The notes under the pieces were generated by a model. It had not been told where the DNA came from and made no database searches. It saw only the letters and a program-made list of their open reading frames with translations. Shown one piece after another: positions 1-6,493 of a stretch of DNA of 9,066 bases. A program made the translations under genes and the position numbers. Source of the stretch: Holophagaceae bacterium. GTDB taxonomy: Bacteria > Acidobacteriota > Holophagae > Holophagales > Holophagaceae. The stretch lies in the NCBI GenBank assembly GCA_003158505.1, contig PMJK01000027.1, positions 336 to 9,401 on the forward strand, written 5' to 3'. Positions within the stretch are counted from its first letter, which is position 1. The number at the start of each line of letters is the position of its first letter.

Positions 1-1800
1 CTGTCCTGGGTGCCCAATGAGGGGCTCTATGTGCCCCTGGCCCACCTGAAACCGGCCACCGCCGATACGGAGGGCTCGCTTCCGGGGTTGCTGCCCGACT
101 CGGGCCTGCCGGACTCCATGCTGGACCTGCGAGGCGATGCGGCGGCCTTCTTTACACAATTGGCGCCGCACCTGGATTCCCGCAACCTTTCCTTCGGTGA
201 GGTCCGCCGCATCCTGGCGCCCCTGCTGGCGGACGCTTCCATCGGGAAGTGCGGCCAGAACCTCAAGTACGACCTCCAGGTGCTGGCTCGCCATGGTCTG
301 CCGGTGCTGGGGTTGGCGGATGACAGCATGGTGCTGAGCTTCCTGCTGGAGAGCGGTGTCCGGCACAACCTGGACGATCTTTCCGTGCGCCTGTTGGACC
401 TGAAGCCCATCGCCTTCGAGGAGGTGGTGGGGAAGGGCAAGGGTCAGAAACGCTTCGACCAGGCCGGGTTCGAGCACGCAGTGCAGTACGCGGCCGAGGA
501 CGCCGACCTGGCCCTGCGGCTTTGCGACAAGCTGCGGGCGAAGCTCACCGATGACCAGCTGAAACTCCTGTACGAGGAGGTGGACCTGCCCCTGGTGGAG
601 GTGCTCGCGGCCCTGGAAGGCCACGGCGTCAGGCTGGACCTGGATGTCCTTTCCCAACTCGCCCTGCGCATGCACGGCGAGCGCAAACGCGCCGAAGCCC
701 GGGTGATCGAACTCGCCGGGGAGCCCTTCAACCTGAACAGCCCCACCCAGCTGGGCGCCATCCTCTTCGGCAAGCTTGGCTACAAGCCCGTGAAGTACAC
801 CGGCAAGACCAAGGCGCCCAGCACCGACGAGGAAGTGCTTCAGGAACTGGCGGAGAAGCAAGGGGCCGAGATCGCCAGCGAGCTGTTGCGCCACCGCCAG
901 ATGGTGAAGCTGCTGGGCACCTATGTGGAGGCGCTGCCACTGATGGTGAACCCCATCACTGGTCGCGTGCACACTCGGCTACATCAGGCGGCGGTGGCTT
1001 CGGGACGGCTGGCCTCCAGCGATCCCAATCTGCAGAACATCCCCATCCGCACGGAAGAGGGTCGGGCCATCCGCGGGGCCTTCGTGCCCGAGCCAGGCTG
1101 GGTGCTGCTGGACGCGGACTACAGCCAGATCGAGCTGCGGGTGGTGGCTGCCTTGGCCGGGGACCCCGTGCTGCTGGGGGCCTTCGAGGCCGGCGAAGAC
1201 ATCCACCGTCGGACAGCCTCCGAGGTCTTCAACGTGCCCATGGACCAGGTCACCTCGGACCAGCGCAGTGCCTCCAAGGCGGTCAACTTCGGCCTGCTTT
1301 ACGGCCAGGGGGCCTTCGCCCTCGCCGCCAACATCGGCGTCAGCCAGAAGGAAGCCAAGGCCTTCATCGAGCGGTATTTCGAGCGCATGCCCAGGGTGGC
1401 CGCCTGGATCGAGGGGGCCAAGGAAAAGGCCCTGGCGGAAGGCCTGGTCCGCACCCACTGGGGTCGCATCCGCCGCATTCCTTATCTGGAAAGTTCGAAC
1501 AGGAATGACCAGAACACGGCCCTCCGCGAGGCTGTGAACACCATCGTTCAGGGTACGGCCGCGGATCTCATGCGCCGCGCCATGGTGCGCCTGCACCGAA
1601 GCCTCCTGGCCTCGGGCCTGAAGGCCCGACTGCTGCTCCAGGTCCACGACGAGCTGCTCATGGAGGCACCTCAGGAGGAAGTGGAAAGGGCGGCCATCCT
1701 GCTCAAGGAGGCCATGGAAGGGGCCGACGACCTTGGCGCCCTGGGCGTGAAGCTCGCCGCGGAGGTGCGCACGGGAGCCAGCTGGCTGGCCTGCAAGTGA
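1..1800 (+). CDS. polA: DNA polymerase I, C-terminal part (3'-5' exonuclease and polymerase domains), 5' end outside window
   Basis: This is the 3' portion of polA; the open frame runs in from base 1, so the start codon, the 5' nuclease domain (if present) and exonuclease motif I lie upstream. The enzyme fills gaps in Okazaki-fragment processing and excision repair. Exonuclease motif II is visible (GQNLKYD, Asn at 259-261 and Asp at 271-273), as is motif III (YAAEDAD, Tyr at 487-489 and Asp at 499-501), so proofreading looks intact as far as it can be seen. Polymerase motif A (DYSQIELR, metal Asp at 1117-1119), motif B/O-helix (Arg 1264, Lys 1276, Phe 1288, Tyr 1300) and motif C (QVHDEL, Asp 1648 and Glu 1651) are all present with E. 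coli Klenow spacing. The O-helix Phe, as in E. coli, predicts discrimination against dideoxynucleotides. The stop is TGA 1798-1800. The family assignment is secure. Confidence 0.97.
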   Translation: MSWVPNEGLYVPLAHLKPATADTEGSLPGLLPDSGLPDSMLDLRGDAAAFFTQLAPHLDSRNLSFGEVRRILAPLLADASIGKCGQNLKYDLQVLARHGLPVLGLADDSMVLSFLLESGVRHNLDDLSVRLLDLKPIAFEEVVGKGKGQKRFDQAGFEHAVQYAAEDADLALRLCDKLRAKLTDDQLKLLYEEVDLPLVEVLAALEGHGVRLDLDVLSQLALRMHGERKRAEARVIELAGEPFNLNSPTQLGAILFGKLGYKPVKYTGKTKAPSTDEEVLQELAEKQGAEIASELLRHRQMVKLLGTYVEALPLMVNPITGRVHTRLHQAAVASGRLASSDPNLQNIPIRTEEGRAIRGAFVPEPGWVLLDADYSQIELRVVAALAGDPVLLGAFEAGEDIHRRTASEVFNVPMDQVTSDQRSASKAVNFGLLYGQGAFALAANIGVSQKEAKAFIERYFERMPRVAAWIEGAKEKALAEGLVRTHWGRIRRIPYLESSNRNDQNTALREAVNTIVQGTAADLMRRAMVRLHRSLLASGLKARLLLQVHDELLMEAPQEEVERAAILLKEAMEGADDLGALGVKLAAEVRTGASWLACK

Positions 1801-1810
1801 TCCGGGTGGT

Positions 1811-1840
1811 TTGACAGTTTGTCGGGTGGGGTTCCAGCAT
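1811..1840 (+). promoter_or_regulatory. Possible sigma70-type promoter for the five-gene operon
   Basis: An exact TTGACA lies at 1811-1816. The best downstream partner is CAGCAT at 1835-1840, with an 18-nt spacer, but it matches only 3 of 6 bases of the TATAAT consensus. GACA-GTT-TGTC at 1813-1823 is a short inverted repeat overlapping the -35 box and could be an operator. The 163-bp gap between polA and the dehydrogenase gene is the only space upstream of the operon, so a promoter is expected there. This exact site is a weak call. Confidence 0.25.
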
Positions 1841-1949
1841 CCTGCGATTTCGGGGGGTTTTGTGATGGCCGCCCGGGCTCAAATCCAACGATGAGGTCAT
1901 GATTGGGCGATTCCGGTGCGGTCTTGCGCCCGAGTTCCAGCCCCATTCC

Positions 1950-1955
1950 GGAGGA
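1950..1955 (+). promoter_or_regulatory. Ribosome binding site of the dehydrogenase gene
   Basis: GGAGGA lies 8 nt before ATG 1964 and decides the start. The same frame is open back to an ATG at 1916, but that codon has no comparable site, and the protein similarity (IAWLPGDGVG at the N-terminus) begins just after 1964. Confidence 0.8.
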
Positions 1956-1963
1956 AACCGATC

Positions 1964-3082
1964 ATGGGCCAGTACAACATCGCGTGGTTGCCCGGGGACG
2001 GGGTCGGGGTCGAAGTCATGGAGGCGGCGAGGCTTTGCCTGGACGCCCTGAAGTTCGAGGCTACGTACACCCACGGCGACATCGGCTGGGAGTTCTGGCG
2101 CAGGGAGGGCGAGTCCTTCCCCGAGCGCACCATCGACTTGCTGAAACACAGCCATGCCGCCATGTTCGGGGCCATCACTTCCAAGCCCGTGAAAGACGCA
2201 GAAGCGGAACTGGCACCCGAGCTGAAAGGCCGAGGTCTCATCTACCGCAGCCCCATCGTCCGCATGCGGCAGATGTTCGACCTCTTCACCTGCCTGCGCC
2301 CCTGCAAGGCCTATCCCGGCAATCCCCTGAACTACAGGGAAGGCATCGACATGGTGGTCTTCAGGGAGAACACCGAGGATCTCTATGCCGGCGTCGAATT
2401 CAGCCCGGTGCCCGATGAACTGAAGGAAAGCCTGAAGAAGCTCAGCAAGCCCTTCGGTCCCTTCGCGGACCTGCCCGGCGACGCCTTCGCCATCACCTGC
2501 AAGGTGAACACGCAGAAGGGCTGTGACCGTATCATCCGGGCCGCCTTCGATTACGCGAAGAAGTTCGGCTATCCCAAGGTCACGGTCATTCACAAGGCCA
2601 ACGTGGTGCGCGCCACGGAAGGCATGTTCCTGGAGACGGGCAAGCGCATCGCCAAGGAATACCCGAGCATCCAGATGGACGATGCCAACGTCGACGCCAT
2701 CACCATGTGGATGCTGAAGAATCCCAAGAACTACGGCGTGATGGTGGCAACGAACCTGTTCGGCGACATCATCAGCGATCTCGCGGCCCAGATGGTCGGT
2801 GGTCTCGGCTTCGGCTGCTCGGGCAATATCGGCGAAAAGCTGGCCGTGTTCGAGCCCAGCCACGGCAGTGCCCCGAAGTACGCCGGGCAGTACAAGGTGA
2901 ACCCCATCGCCACCATCCTCGCGGCCAAGATGATGCTGGACTGGCTCGGCGAGACCGAAAAGGGCGCCCGCCTCGAGGCCGCCACCGCCGCCGTCATCGC
3001 CGAGGGCAAGGTCCGCACCTACGACATGGGTGGCAGCGCCAGCACGCTCGAGATGGGCGAAGCCATCGCACAGAAGCTCTGA
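1964..3082 (+). CDS. Isocitrate/isopropylmalate-family beta-decarboxylating dehydrogenase (IDH-like, substrate uncertain)
   Basis: This 372-residue soluble enzyme belongs to the family that oxidises a 2-hydroxy-acid with loss of the beta-carboxylate as CO2. The N-terminal GDGVG (11-15), RENTEDLYAG (134-143), catalytic Tyr141 and Lys211, and metal aspartates in NLFGDIISD (Asp268, Asp272) are intact. The region 94-146 aligns without gaps to E. coli Icd, giving Ser96=Ser113, Arg102=Arg119, Arg112=Arg129 and Arg134=Arg153. The clasp insertion after Tyr141 is also Icd-like. Asn115 of Icd is replaced by Ile98, preceded by Pro97, so a contact to the isocitrate gamma-carboxylate is missing. HGSAPKYAG (300-308) carries the Lys-Tyr pair typical of NADP users, but the later Arg395 position is Gly. 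Part of the N-terminus (GWEFWRREGESFPERT, then FGAITSKP) resembles homoisocitrate dehydrogenase. It is first in a tight operon with a lyase, a CoA-transferase and a LeuCD pair. The family is certain; isocitrate, 3-methylmalate or homoisocitrate are all possible substrates. Confidence 0.9.
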   Translation: MGQYNIAWLPGDGVGVEVMEAARLCLDALKFEATYTHGDIGWEFWRREGESFPERTIDLLKHSHAAMFGAITSKPVKDAEAELAPELKGRGLIYRSPIVRMRQMFDLFTCLRPCKAYPGNPLNYREGIDMVVFRENTEDLYAGVEFSPVPDELKESLKKLSKPFGPFADLPGDAFAITCKVNTQKGCDRIIRAAFDYAKKFGYPKVTVIHKANVVRATEGMFLETGKRIAKEYPSIQMDDANVDAITMWMLKNPKNYGVMVATNLFGDIISDLAAQMVGGLGFGCSGNIGEKLAVFEPSHGSAPKYAGQYKVNPIATILAAKMMLDWLGETEKGARLEAATAAVIAEGKVRTYDMGGSASTLEMGEAIAQKL

Positions 3083-3089
3083 GGCCGCC

Positions 3090-3998
3090 ATGAATGCGAT
3101 CCTCATTCATGAAGTCGGTCCCCGCGATGGCCTCCAGGCCGAAGCGGCGGTGGTGCCGACGGAGGTCAAACTGGACTGGATCCGCCGGGTGGCGGATTCA
3201 GGCGTGGACATTGTCCAGGTGGGGTCATTCGTGCGAGCCGATCGGATGCCTCAGATGGCGGACACGGACGAACTGTTCCGGATCCTCATAAGGGAATCCC
3301 ACCACGCCGTATTGTCCGGCCTGGTGCTCAACGAAAAGGGGCTAGAGCGGACCCTGGAGGTGGGAGTTCCCCTCATCTGCATGGGCGTCTCCGCCTCGGA
3401 GACCCACAGCCGGAAGAACACAGGCATGGGGACGGAGGAGGCCACTCGCCGCATCATAGCCATCGCCCTGGAAGGCAAGAAGGCCGGACGAAAGGTGCAG
3501 GTGAGCGTGCAGAGCGCTTTCGGCTGCGGCTTCGAGGGGGTTATCGACGAGGCCCGAATCATGAGCATTGTTGCTGCCTACCTGGAGGCCGGGCTCACCT
3601 CCATCAGCCTGGCGGACACCGCTGGGCATGCCCATCCCGACCAGGTCCTGCGCTATGTGAAGAAGGTGCTGGCACTCGAGCCAGCGGCCGAAGTCACCGC
3701 CCACATCCATGACACCTACGGCCTCGGCATGGCCAATGTCTATGCGGCCATGGAAGCGGGAGCCCGGGCCATCGAGACCAGCTTCGGCGGCCTCGGCGGC
3801 TGCCCCTTCACCCGGGTGGCTGCCGGCAACGTGGCCACAGAGGACCTGGTGCATGGACTCCAGCGCGCCGGGCAGCGCATGGACATCGACCTCGCCGCCC
3901 TCATCGGCGTGGCGGAGGACGTGGCTACCTACCTCGGCAGGGAACTTCCGGGACGCGTGTACAGGACCGGTCCGATCCGGGGAATGGTGCTGTCATGA
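3090..3998 (+). CDS. HMG-CoA-lyase-like DRE-TIM acyl-CoA lyase (substrate uncertain)
   Basis: This 302-residue TIM-barrel enzyme is close to 3-hydroxy-3-methylglutaryl-CoA lyase. It contains EVGPRDGLQ (8-16; Arg12 and Asp13), LADTAG with Asp176, the metal-binding HIHDTYG (His205, His207), the GGLGGCPF loop with catalytic Cys238, Asn247, and ATED (Glu251, Asp252). These match human HMGCL Arg41, Asp42, Asp204, His233, His235, Cys266, Asn275, Glu279 and Asp280. One conserved acid differs: Glu72 of HMGCL is Gln43 here (IVQVGSF). Family enzymes cleave a 3-hydroxy-acyl-CoA to acetyl-CoA and an oxo-acid, reversibly. At about 300 residues it is too short to be a LeuA, CimA or Re-citrate synthase with regulatory or hydrolytic extensions. 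ATG 3090 is 7 nt after the previous stop, with GAGG at 3081-3084 overlapping that stop. Its neighbours suggest a citramalyl-CoA or citryl-CoA lyase rather than leucine catabolism, since no other leucine-degradation genes are present. That is inference. Confidence 0.88.
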   Translation: MNAILIHEVGPRDGLQAEAAVVPTEVKLDWIRRVADSGVDIVQVGSFVRADRMPQMADTDELFRILIRESHHAVLSGLVLNEKGLERTLEVGVPLICMGVSASETHSRKNTGMGTEEATRRIIAIALEGKKAGRKVQVSVQSAFGCGFEGVIDEARIMSIVAAYLEAGLTSISLADTAGHAHPDQVLRYVKKVLALEPAAEVTAHIHDTYGLGMANVYAAMEAGARAIETSFGGLGGCPFTRVAAGNVATEDLVHGLQRAGQRMDIDLAALIGVAEDVATYLGRELPGRVYRTGPIRGMVLS

Positions 3999-5194
3999 GC
4001 CAGAAGATTCTCGAAGGCATCAGGGTCCTGGATCTCACGAACGTGCTGTCCGGACCCTTCACCACACTGCACTTGGCCCTGCTCGGGGCGGAAGTCGTCA
4101 AGGTGGAGAACCCCAAGGATGGCGACCTGGCCCGCAAGCTGGGCATCCTGCCGGACCTGAACCAGAAGCTGATGGGCACAAGCTTCCTGGCCCAGAACTG
4201 CAACAAGCTGTCCATCACGCTGAACACCAAATCAGCGGAAGGGAAGGCCCTGTTCCGGCGTCTCGTCAAGGACGCGGATGTGGTGGTGGAGAACTTCCGT
4301 CCCGGGGTCATGGATCGCCTGGGACTGGGCTACAAATCCCTGGCGGAGATCAACCCCCGGCTCATCTATTGCGCCATCTCCGGCTTCGGCCAAACCGGGC
4401 CCGACGCCTTGAAGCCGGCCTACGACCAGATCATTCAGGGCCTCTCCGGCGAGATGGCCCTGAACGGCGACCAGCGGTTGCATCCCCTCCGGGCGGGCTT
4501 TCCCGTCTGCGATACCGTCGGTGGGCTCAACGCGGCTTTTGCCGTCATGGCCGCCCTTTTCCACCGGGAACGCACGGGCGAGGGCCAGTTCATCGATGTG
4601 GCCCTGCTGGACAGCATCATGCCCCTCATGGGCTGGATGGCGGCCAACCTGCTCATCGGTGGCGAGCAGCCCGCCCTCATGGGCAACGACAACTTCACGG
4701 CGGCACCCAGCGGCACCTTCCGCACGCAGGATGGCCACATCAACATCGCCGCCAACAAGCAGGAGCAATGGGAGTCGGTTTGCGACGTGCTGGAGCTTCC
4801 ATCCCTCAAGGTGGATCCGCGCTTCCAGGAACGCGACACCCGGAAAAATAATCGGAAGGTTCTCACGCCGCTCTTGGAAGCCCGGCTGACTCAGAACACC
4901 ACCGGATTCTGGGTGGAGGCCCTGAACGCGAAGAATGTCCCCAGCGGCGAGATCCTCGAGCTAGAGGCGGCGCTGCGGCAGCCGCAGGTCCAGCATCGGC
5001 AGGTCCTGCGCAAGGTTCAGGTGGAAGGTGTCGGCGAAGTGGAAGTCTTCGGCCTCACGGCCCAGTTCGAGAAGACCCCTGGCACAGTGGATACACCGCC
5101 TCCAACCCTGGGTGAGCATAATCAGCTGATCTTCGGGGCCCTGGGGCTTTCCGAATCGGAGCAGGCTGAGCTGAAATTGAAGGGTGTCATCTAA
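3995..5194 (+). CDS. Class III (CaiB/BaiF) CoA-transferase, probably for a dicarboxylate or hydroxy-dicarboxylate
   Basis: This 399-residue cytosolic enzyme moves CoA between carboxylic acids through an enzyme-bound aspartyl thioester. Family features are the N-terminal LDLTNVLSGP (12-21), GAEVVKVENP followed by GDLARK (31-48), the VVVENFRPGV block (96-105), SGFGQTGP (129-136) with the likely nucleophile Asp144 in PAYDQ, and the C-terminal PPPTLGEH signature (about 367-374). Characterised relatives include formyl-CoA:oxalate, succinyl-CoA:citramalate, succinyl-CoA:malate and human SUGCT (glutarate/hydroxymethylglutarate) transferases. ATG 3995 overlaps the upstream stop (ATGA), so translation is probably coupled to the lyase gene, which suggests linked function. 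The likely role is to put CoA onto, or take it from, the lyase product, with succinate/succinyl-CoA as a plausible partner. The exact substrate cannot be read from the sequence. Confidence 0.92.
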   Translation: MSQKILEGIRVLDLTNVLSGPFTTLHLALLGAEVVKVENPKDGDLARKLGILPDLNQKLMGTSFLAQNCNKLSITLNTKSAEGKALFRRLVKDADVVVENFRPGVMDRLGLGYKSLAEINPRLIYCAISGFGQTGPDALKPAYDQIIQGLSGEMALNGDQRLHPLRAGFPVCDTVGGLNAAFAVMAALFHRERTGEGQFIDVALLDSIMPLMGWMAANLLIGGEQPALMGNDNFTAAPSGTFRTQDGHINIAANKQEQWESVCDVLELPSLKVDPRFQERDTRKNNRKVLTPLLEARLTQNTTGFWVEALNAKNVPSGEILELEAALRQPQVQHRQVLRKVQVEGVGEVEVFGLTAQFEKTPGTVDTPPPTLGEHNQLIFGALGLSESEQAELKLKGVI

Positions 5195-5198
5195 GGAG
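5193..5198 (+). promoter_or_regulatory. Ribosome binding site of the hydro-lyase large subunit
   Basis: AAGGAG overlaps the TAA stop of the CoA-transferase gene and lies 5 nt before ATG 5204. This favours ATG 5204 over the in-frame GTG 5198, which sits inside the site. A second in-frame ATG at 5210 (11 nt spacing) remains possible. Confidence 0.7.
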
Positions 5199-5203
5199 TG
5201 TTC

Positions 5204-6490
5204 ATGGGCATGACCGTCGTCGAGAAGATCCTGGCTCATGCATCGGGACGGCCCTCCACGAAAGTTGGAGACGTTGTGGAGCCCAAGGTGGATCTCGCCA
5301 TGTCCCACGAGAACGCGGCCCTGGTGATCAACCAGTTTCAGGAGGTGTTCCAAGGTACCGGTCTCGAGCCTAGAGTGTGGGATCCCTCGAAGCTCGCCAT
5401 CATCTTTGACCACCGCGTGCCCGCGGAATCGCCCAAGACCGCCACCAATCAGAAGAAGATCCGGGAGTTCGTGGCAGCGAACGGCATCACCAAGTTCCAC
5501 GATGTCCGCGGCGATGTGGGCGGCATCTGCCACCAGATCCTGCCTGAGTATGGCTATGTGCATCCCGGGTTCGTGGTGGTAGGCACGGACTCCCACACCA
5601 CCAGCCACGGGGCCCTCGGCGCCTTCAGTTTCGGCGTCGGCGCCACCGAGATGGCCTCAGTCTGGAGCCTGGGCATCGCCGTGAACATCGAGGTTCCCGC
5701 CACTATCCGGGTCGAGGTCAAGGGCGAGTTCCCATCCATGGTCGGACCAAAGGATCTGATCCTTTACCTGATCGGCCAGCTCACGGCCCAGGGCGCCAAC
5801 TTCAAGGTGCTGGAATTCCACGGCGAAACCATCCGCCGGATGAGCACCAGCGGGCGCATCGCGATCTGCAACATGAGCGTCGAGGCGGGCGCCACTTCCG
5901 GTATCGTGCCCGGCGACGATGAGACCTTGCGCTACCTCCGCGAGGAGGCCGGTGTCACGGGCACCCTTTCATGCATTTTGCCGGACGCCGATGCGCACTA
6001 TGTCCAGACGGTGGAGGTCGACGTGTCTGCCCTGGCACCCCAGATCGCCTGCCCGCATACGGTGGACAATGTGAAATCCATCGATCAAGTATTGGGAATC
6101 AAGGTTCATCAGATTGTCATCGGCAGTTGCACGAACGGGCGCTTGGACGATCTGGCGGAGGCCGCCGCCATCCTGCGCGGGAAGAAGGTCGCGCAGGGCA
6201 CCCGCATGCTGGTGTTTCCCGCTTCCAGCAAGGTCTTCGGCCAGGCCCTCGACAAGGGCTACATCCACGACCTCATGAAGGCCGGCGCCGTGGTGATGAA
6301 CTCCGGCTGCGGGCCCTGCCTGGGCGTTCATGAAGGGGCCCTGGGCGATGGCGAAACCGCCCTCAGCACCACCAACCGCAACTTCAAGGGCCGCATGGGC
6401 AACCCCACGGGTTTCGTCTACCTCTGCAGCCCGGTGGTGGCGGCCGCCTCGGCCATCACCGGTGTCATCACCGATCCCAGGAAGATGTGA
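5204..6490 (+). CDS. LeuC/homoaconitase-type hydro-lyase, large [4Fe-4S] subunit
   Basis: This 428-residue protein is the large catalytic subunit of an aconitase-superfamily isomerase (isopropylmalate, homoaconitate, citramalate or dimethylmalate type). It is the short LeuC form of about 420 residues. The three cluster ligands are Cys309 in IGSCTNGR and Cys369/Cys372 in SGCGPCLG. Other family blocks are IFDHRVP (67-73), GTDSHTTSHGALG (127-139), NMSVEAGATSGIV (223-235) and GRMGNPTGFVYL near the C-terminus. The block after the first strand (DLAMSHENAALV) differs from the usual LeuC wording, so it is probably not a housekeeping leucine enzyme. It is followed after 3 nt by its small-subunit gene. 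The enzyme moves a hydroxyl group between adjacent carbons by dehydration and rehydration. Oxygen sensitivity of the cluster is expected from the family. Substrate unresolved. Confidence 0.92.
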   Translation: MGMTVVEKILAHASGRPSTKVGDVVEPKVDLAMSHENAALVINQFQEVFQGTGLEPRVWDPSKLAIIFDHRVPAESPKTATNQKKIREFVAANGITKFHDVRGDVGGICHQILPEYGYVHPGFVVVGTDSHTTSHGALGAFSFGVGATEMASVWSLGIAVNIEVPATIRVEVKGEFPSMVGPKDLILYLIGQLTAQGANFKVLEFHGETIRRMSTSGRIAICNMSVEAGATSGIVPGDDETLRYLREEAGVTGTLSCILPDADAHYVQTVEVDVSALAPQIACPHTVDNVKSIDQVLGIKVHQIVIGSCTNGRLDDLAEAAAILRGKKVAQGTRMLVFPASSKVFGQALDKGYIHDLMKAGAVVMNSGCGPCLGVHEGALGDGETALSTTNRNFKGRMGNPTGFVYLCSPVVAAASAITGVITDPRKM

Positions 6491-6493
6491 ACC

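Noticed and set aside
979..1647. 222-codon - strand frame opposite polA
   Set aside because: It lies opposite the polymerase motifs and has the typical composition of a GC-rich antisense shadow.
1858..1903. Second promoter candidate (TTTTGT with CATGAT at 1898-1903)
   Set aside because: No acceptable spacing joins the two boxes and the matches are poor.
1916..1963. Upstream start of the dehydrogenase (ATG 1916)
   Set aside because: No ribosome site precedes it, the added 16 residues do not look like the family N-terminus, and ATG 1964 has a strong GGAGGA.
1703..3106. 467-codon open frame on the - strand opposite the dehydrogenase gene
   Set aside because: It is a shadow of a clearly conserved + strand gene in GC-rich DNA. 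Its translation has low-complexity Gly/His/Asp-rich composition and no recognisable family.
3090..3998. Re-citrate synthase, homocitrate synthase or CimA
   Set aside because: The protein is only 302 residues and carries the GGLGGCPF catalytic-Cys loop of HMG-CoA lyase, which the synthases lack. They are also longer.
5198..5203. GTG 5198 as start of the large hydro-lyase subunit
   Set aside because: The codon lies within the AAGGAG ribosome site itself; ATG 5204 is correctly spaced.
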